This document shows positions 4,998-6,179 of a stretch of DNA of 6,179 nt, piece by piece. Origin of the DNA: Oscillospiraceae bacterium. Its GTDB lineage: Bacteria > Bacillota > Clostridia > Oscillospirales > Ruminococcaceae. Location: the NCBI GenBank assembly GCA_016303235.1, contig JAEDMB010000113.1, positions 1 through 6,179 on the forward strand, read 5' to 3'. Positions within the stretch are counted from its first letter, which is position 1, and each line of letters starts with the position of its first letter. The position numbers and the translations under genes are program-made. The notes beneath the pieces were generated by a model. That model saw nothing but the letters and a program-made list of their open reading frames with translations, had not been told where the DNA came from and searched no databases.

Positions 4998-6179
4998 TCA
5001 GTCAACAAGAACAGGGTTGAAATCTTCTTCCCAGGGAAGTCCCCACTTGTTGAGAGCTTCCATAAACGGGTCTGGGTCAAATTCCTCGATATTGTAAACG
5101 CCTGATTTATTCCACTGACCTGTCATAATCATCATAGCACCAATCATAGCGGGTACGCCTGTTGTATAGGATATAGCCTGTGAACCGACTTCCTTATAAC
5201 ATTCCTGATGGTCGCATATATTGTAAAGGTAGTAATTTTTGTCCTTGCCGTCCTTTTTGCCTCTGAAAATACAGCCTATATTAGTCTTGCCGACAGTTCT
5301 CGCACCGAGAGTGGCAGGGTCTGGGAGTACGGCTTTAAGGAACTGGAGCGGAACTATTTCCTTACCCTCGTACATAATCGGTTCAATGGAAGTCATACCG
5401 ACATTTTCAAGGCATTTGAGATGTGTCAGATAGCTCTGACCGAATGTCATAAAGAAACGTATTCTCTTTATGCCCTTGATATTGAGTGCAAGTGATTCGA
5501 GTTCTTCGTGGTGGAGCAGATACATATCCTTTTCGCCTACGCCTTTGAAATTATATACTCTCTTGATTTCCATAGGTTCGGTTTCAACCCACTTTCCGTT
5601 TTCGATATAACTGCCCTTTGCAGATACTTCACGGATATTTATTTCGGGGTTGAAGTTAGTAGCGAACGGATAGCCGTGGTCACCGCCGTTGCAGTCGAGA
5701 ATGTCAATATAATTGATTTCATCGAACTGGTGTTTCATAGCGTATGCGGAGAATACTCCGGTAACTCCTGGGTCGAAACCGCTTCCGAGAAGTGCAGTGA
5801 TACCGGCTTTCTCAAATTTTTCACGGTATGCCCACTGCCATTTGTACTCAAATTTTGCAGTGTCAAGCGGTTCATAGTTAGCGGTATCAACATAGTGAGT
5901 TTTTGTAGCAAGACAAGCGTCCATAATAGTCAAATCCTGATAGGGGAGTGCAAGGTTAAGAACGACATCAGGCTTATAAGAATTTATAAGAGCGACAAGC
6001 TCATCGACGTTATCAGCGTTTACCTGTGCAGTTTCGATTACTGTTTTAGTAGTCGGCTGGAGCTTTTCCTTAAGAGCGTCGCACTTTGATTTAGTACGGC
6101 TTGCAATCATAATTCCCTCGAATACTTCGCTGTTCTGACAGCACTTGTGAATTGCTACTGAGGCTACTCCGCCACAGCC
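4998..6179 (-). CDS. Carboxynorspermidine/carboxyspermidine dehydrogenase (saccharopine dehydrogenase family), 5' end outside window
   Basis: The frame is open from the window edge to a TGA at 5000-4998, giving 393 visible residues. The first ones, GCGGVASVAIHKCC, are the dinucleotide-binding loop of a Rossmann fold that usually starts within about 10 residues of the N-terminus, so only a few codons are missing. Other marks are ASRTKSKCD (cofactor-ribose region), LNLALPYQD, THYVDTANYEP, GSGFDPGVTGVF (about 132-143) and DCNGGDHGYPFATNFNPEI. These fit the saccharopine dehydrogenase-like CASDH group, which reductively condenses aspartate semialdehyde with putrescine or diaminopropane using NADPH. 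The nspC decarboxylase in the same operon favours this reading over lysine metabolism. An internal ATG at 6110 would delete the Rossmann loop and is not the start. The next gene begins 13 nt downstream. Confidence 0.92.
   Translation of the reverse strand, partial: GCGGVASVAIHKCCQNSEVFEGIMIASRTKSKCDALKEKLQPTTKTVIETAQVNADNVDELVALINSYKPDVVLNLALPYQDLTIMDACLATKTHYVDTANYEPLDTAKFEYKWQWAYREKFEKAGITALLGSGFDPGVTGVFSAYAMKHQFDEINYIDILDCNGGDHGYPFATNFNPEINIREVSAKGSYIENGKWVETEPMEIKRVYNFKGVGEKDMYLLHHEELESLALNIKGIKRIRFFMTFGQSYLTHLKCLENVGMTSIEPIMYEGKEIVPLQFLKAVLPDPATLGARTVGKTNIGCIFRGKKDGKDKNYYLYNICDHQECYKEVGSQAISYTTGVPAMIGAMMIMTGQWNKSGVYNIEEFDPDPFMEALNKWGLPWEEDFNPVLVD

Noticed and set aside
5508..6089. A 193-codon open frame on the plus strand opposite the dehydrogenase gene.
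   Set aside because: It lies wholly antisense to a well-conserved gene, has a GTG start without a ribosome binding site, and its product resembles nothing known; it is best read as a shadow frame.
1..6179. CRISPR arrays, insertion sequences, tRNA or rRNA genes, phage or defence modules.
   Set aside because: No direct-repeat arrays, transposase or integrase-like proteins, inverted repeat ends or structural RNA signatures were seen.

Overview
The window is AT-rich, gene-dense bacterial chromosome with short intergenic gaps and several purine-rich Shine-Dalgarno sites (AGAGGAG, GGAGGGAGG, AGGAGA). The protein set points to an anaerobic low-GC Firmicute, most likely a gut clostridium of the Ruminococcaceae/Ruminococcus type: a TrpA with Firmicute-style active-site wording, a YbjQ-family protein paired with a two-helix membrane protein, and the carboxyspermidine polyamine route. 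This placement is inferred from protein resemblance, not from a marker gene.

Left part, + strand (1-1794). The last 34 codons of trpB overlap trpA by 8 nt, so this is the 3' end of a tryptophan biosynthesis operon. A hairpin at 884-914 follows. Next is an AraC-family regulator whose frame has no ATG, GTG or TTG where the protein should begin. A strong ribosome binding site sits just upstream of an ATT codon at 940, which is the best start. The first conventional in-frame start (TTG at 1096) would remove 52 residues and cut into the cupin domain.

Right part, - strand (6179 down to 1798). Six genes run in one direction with gaps of 53 nt or less, or overlaps, and look like one operon whose promoter lies outside the window. 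In transcription order they are: carboxy(nor)spermidine dehydrogenase (5' end cut by the window edge), a 76-aa two-helix membrane protein, a YbjQ/UPF0145 protein, a 215-aa protein I do not recognise, carboxynorspermidine decarboxylase (nspC), and a TIGR02452-type ADP-ribose glycohydrolase with a macrodomain-like PARG motif. The first and fifth genes form a two-step pathway: condensation of putrescine (or diaminopropane) with aspartate semialdehyde, then decarboxylation to spermidine (or norspermidine). The three genes between them have no known polyamine role.

The two halves converge at 1794/1798 with only 3 nt between stop codons and no obvious terminator. There is no RNA gene, mobile element or CRISPR array, and no gene-free stretch longer than about 70 nt. 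The most notable points are the apparent ATT start of the regulator, the three-gene cassette splitting the polyamine pair, the uncharacterised 215-aa protein, and the PARG at the operon end with an altered glycine motif.
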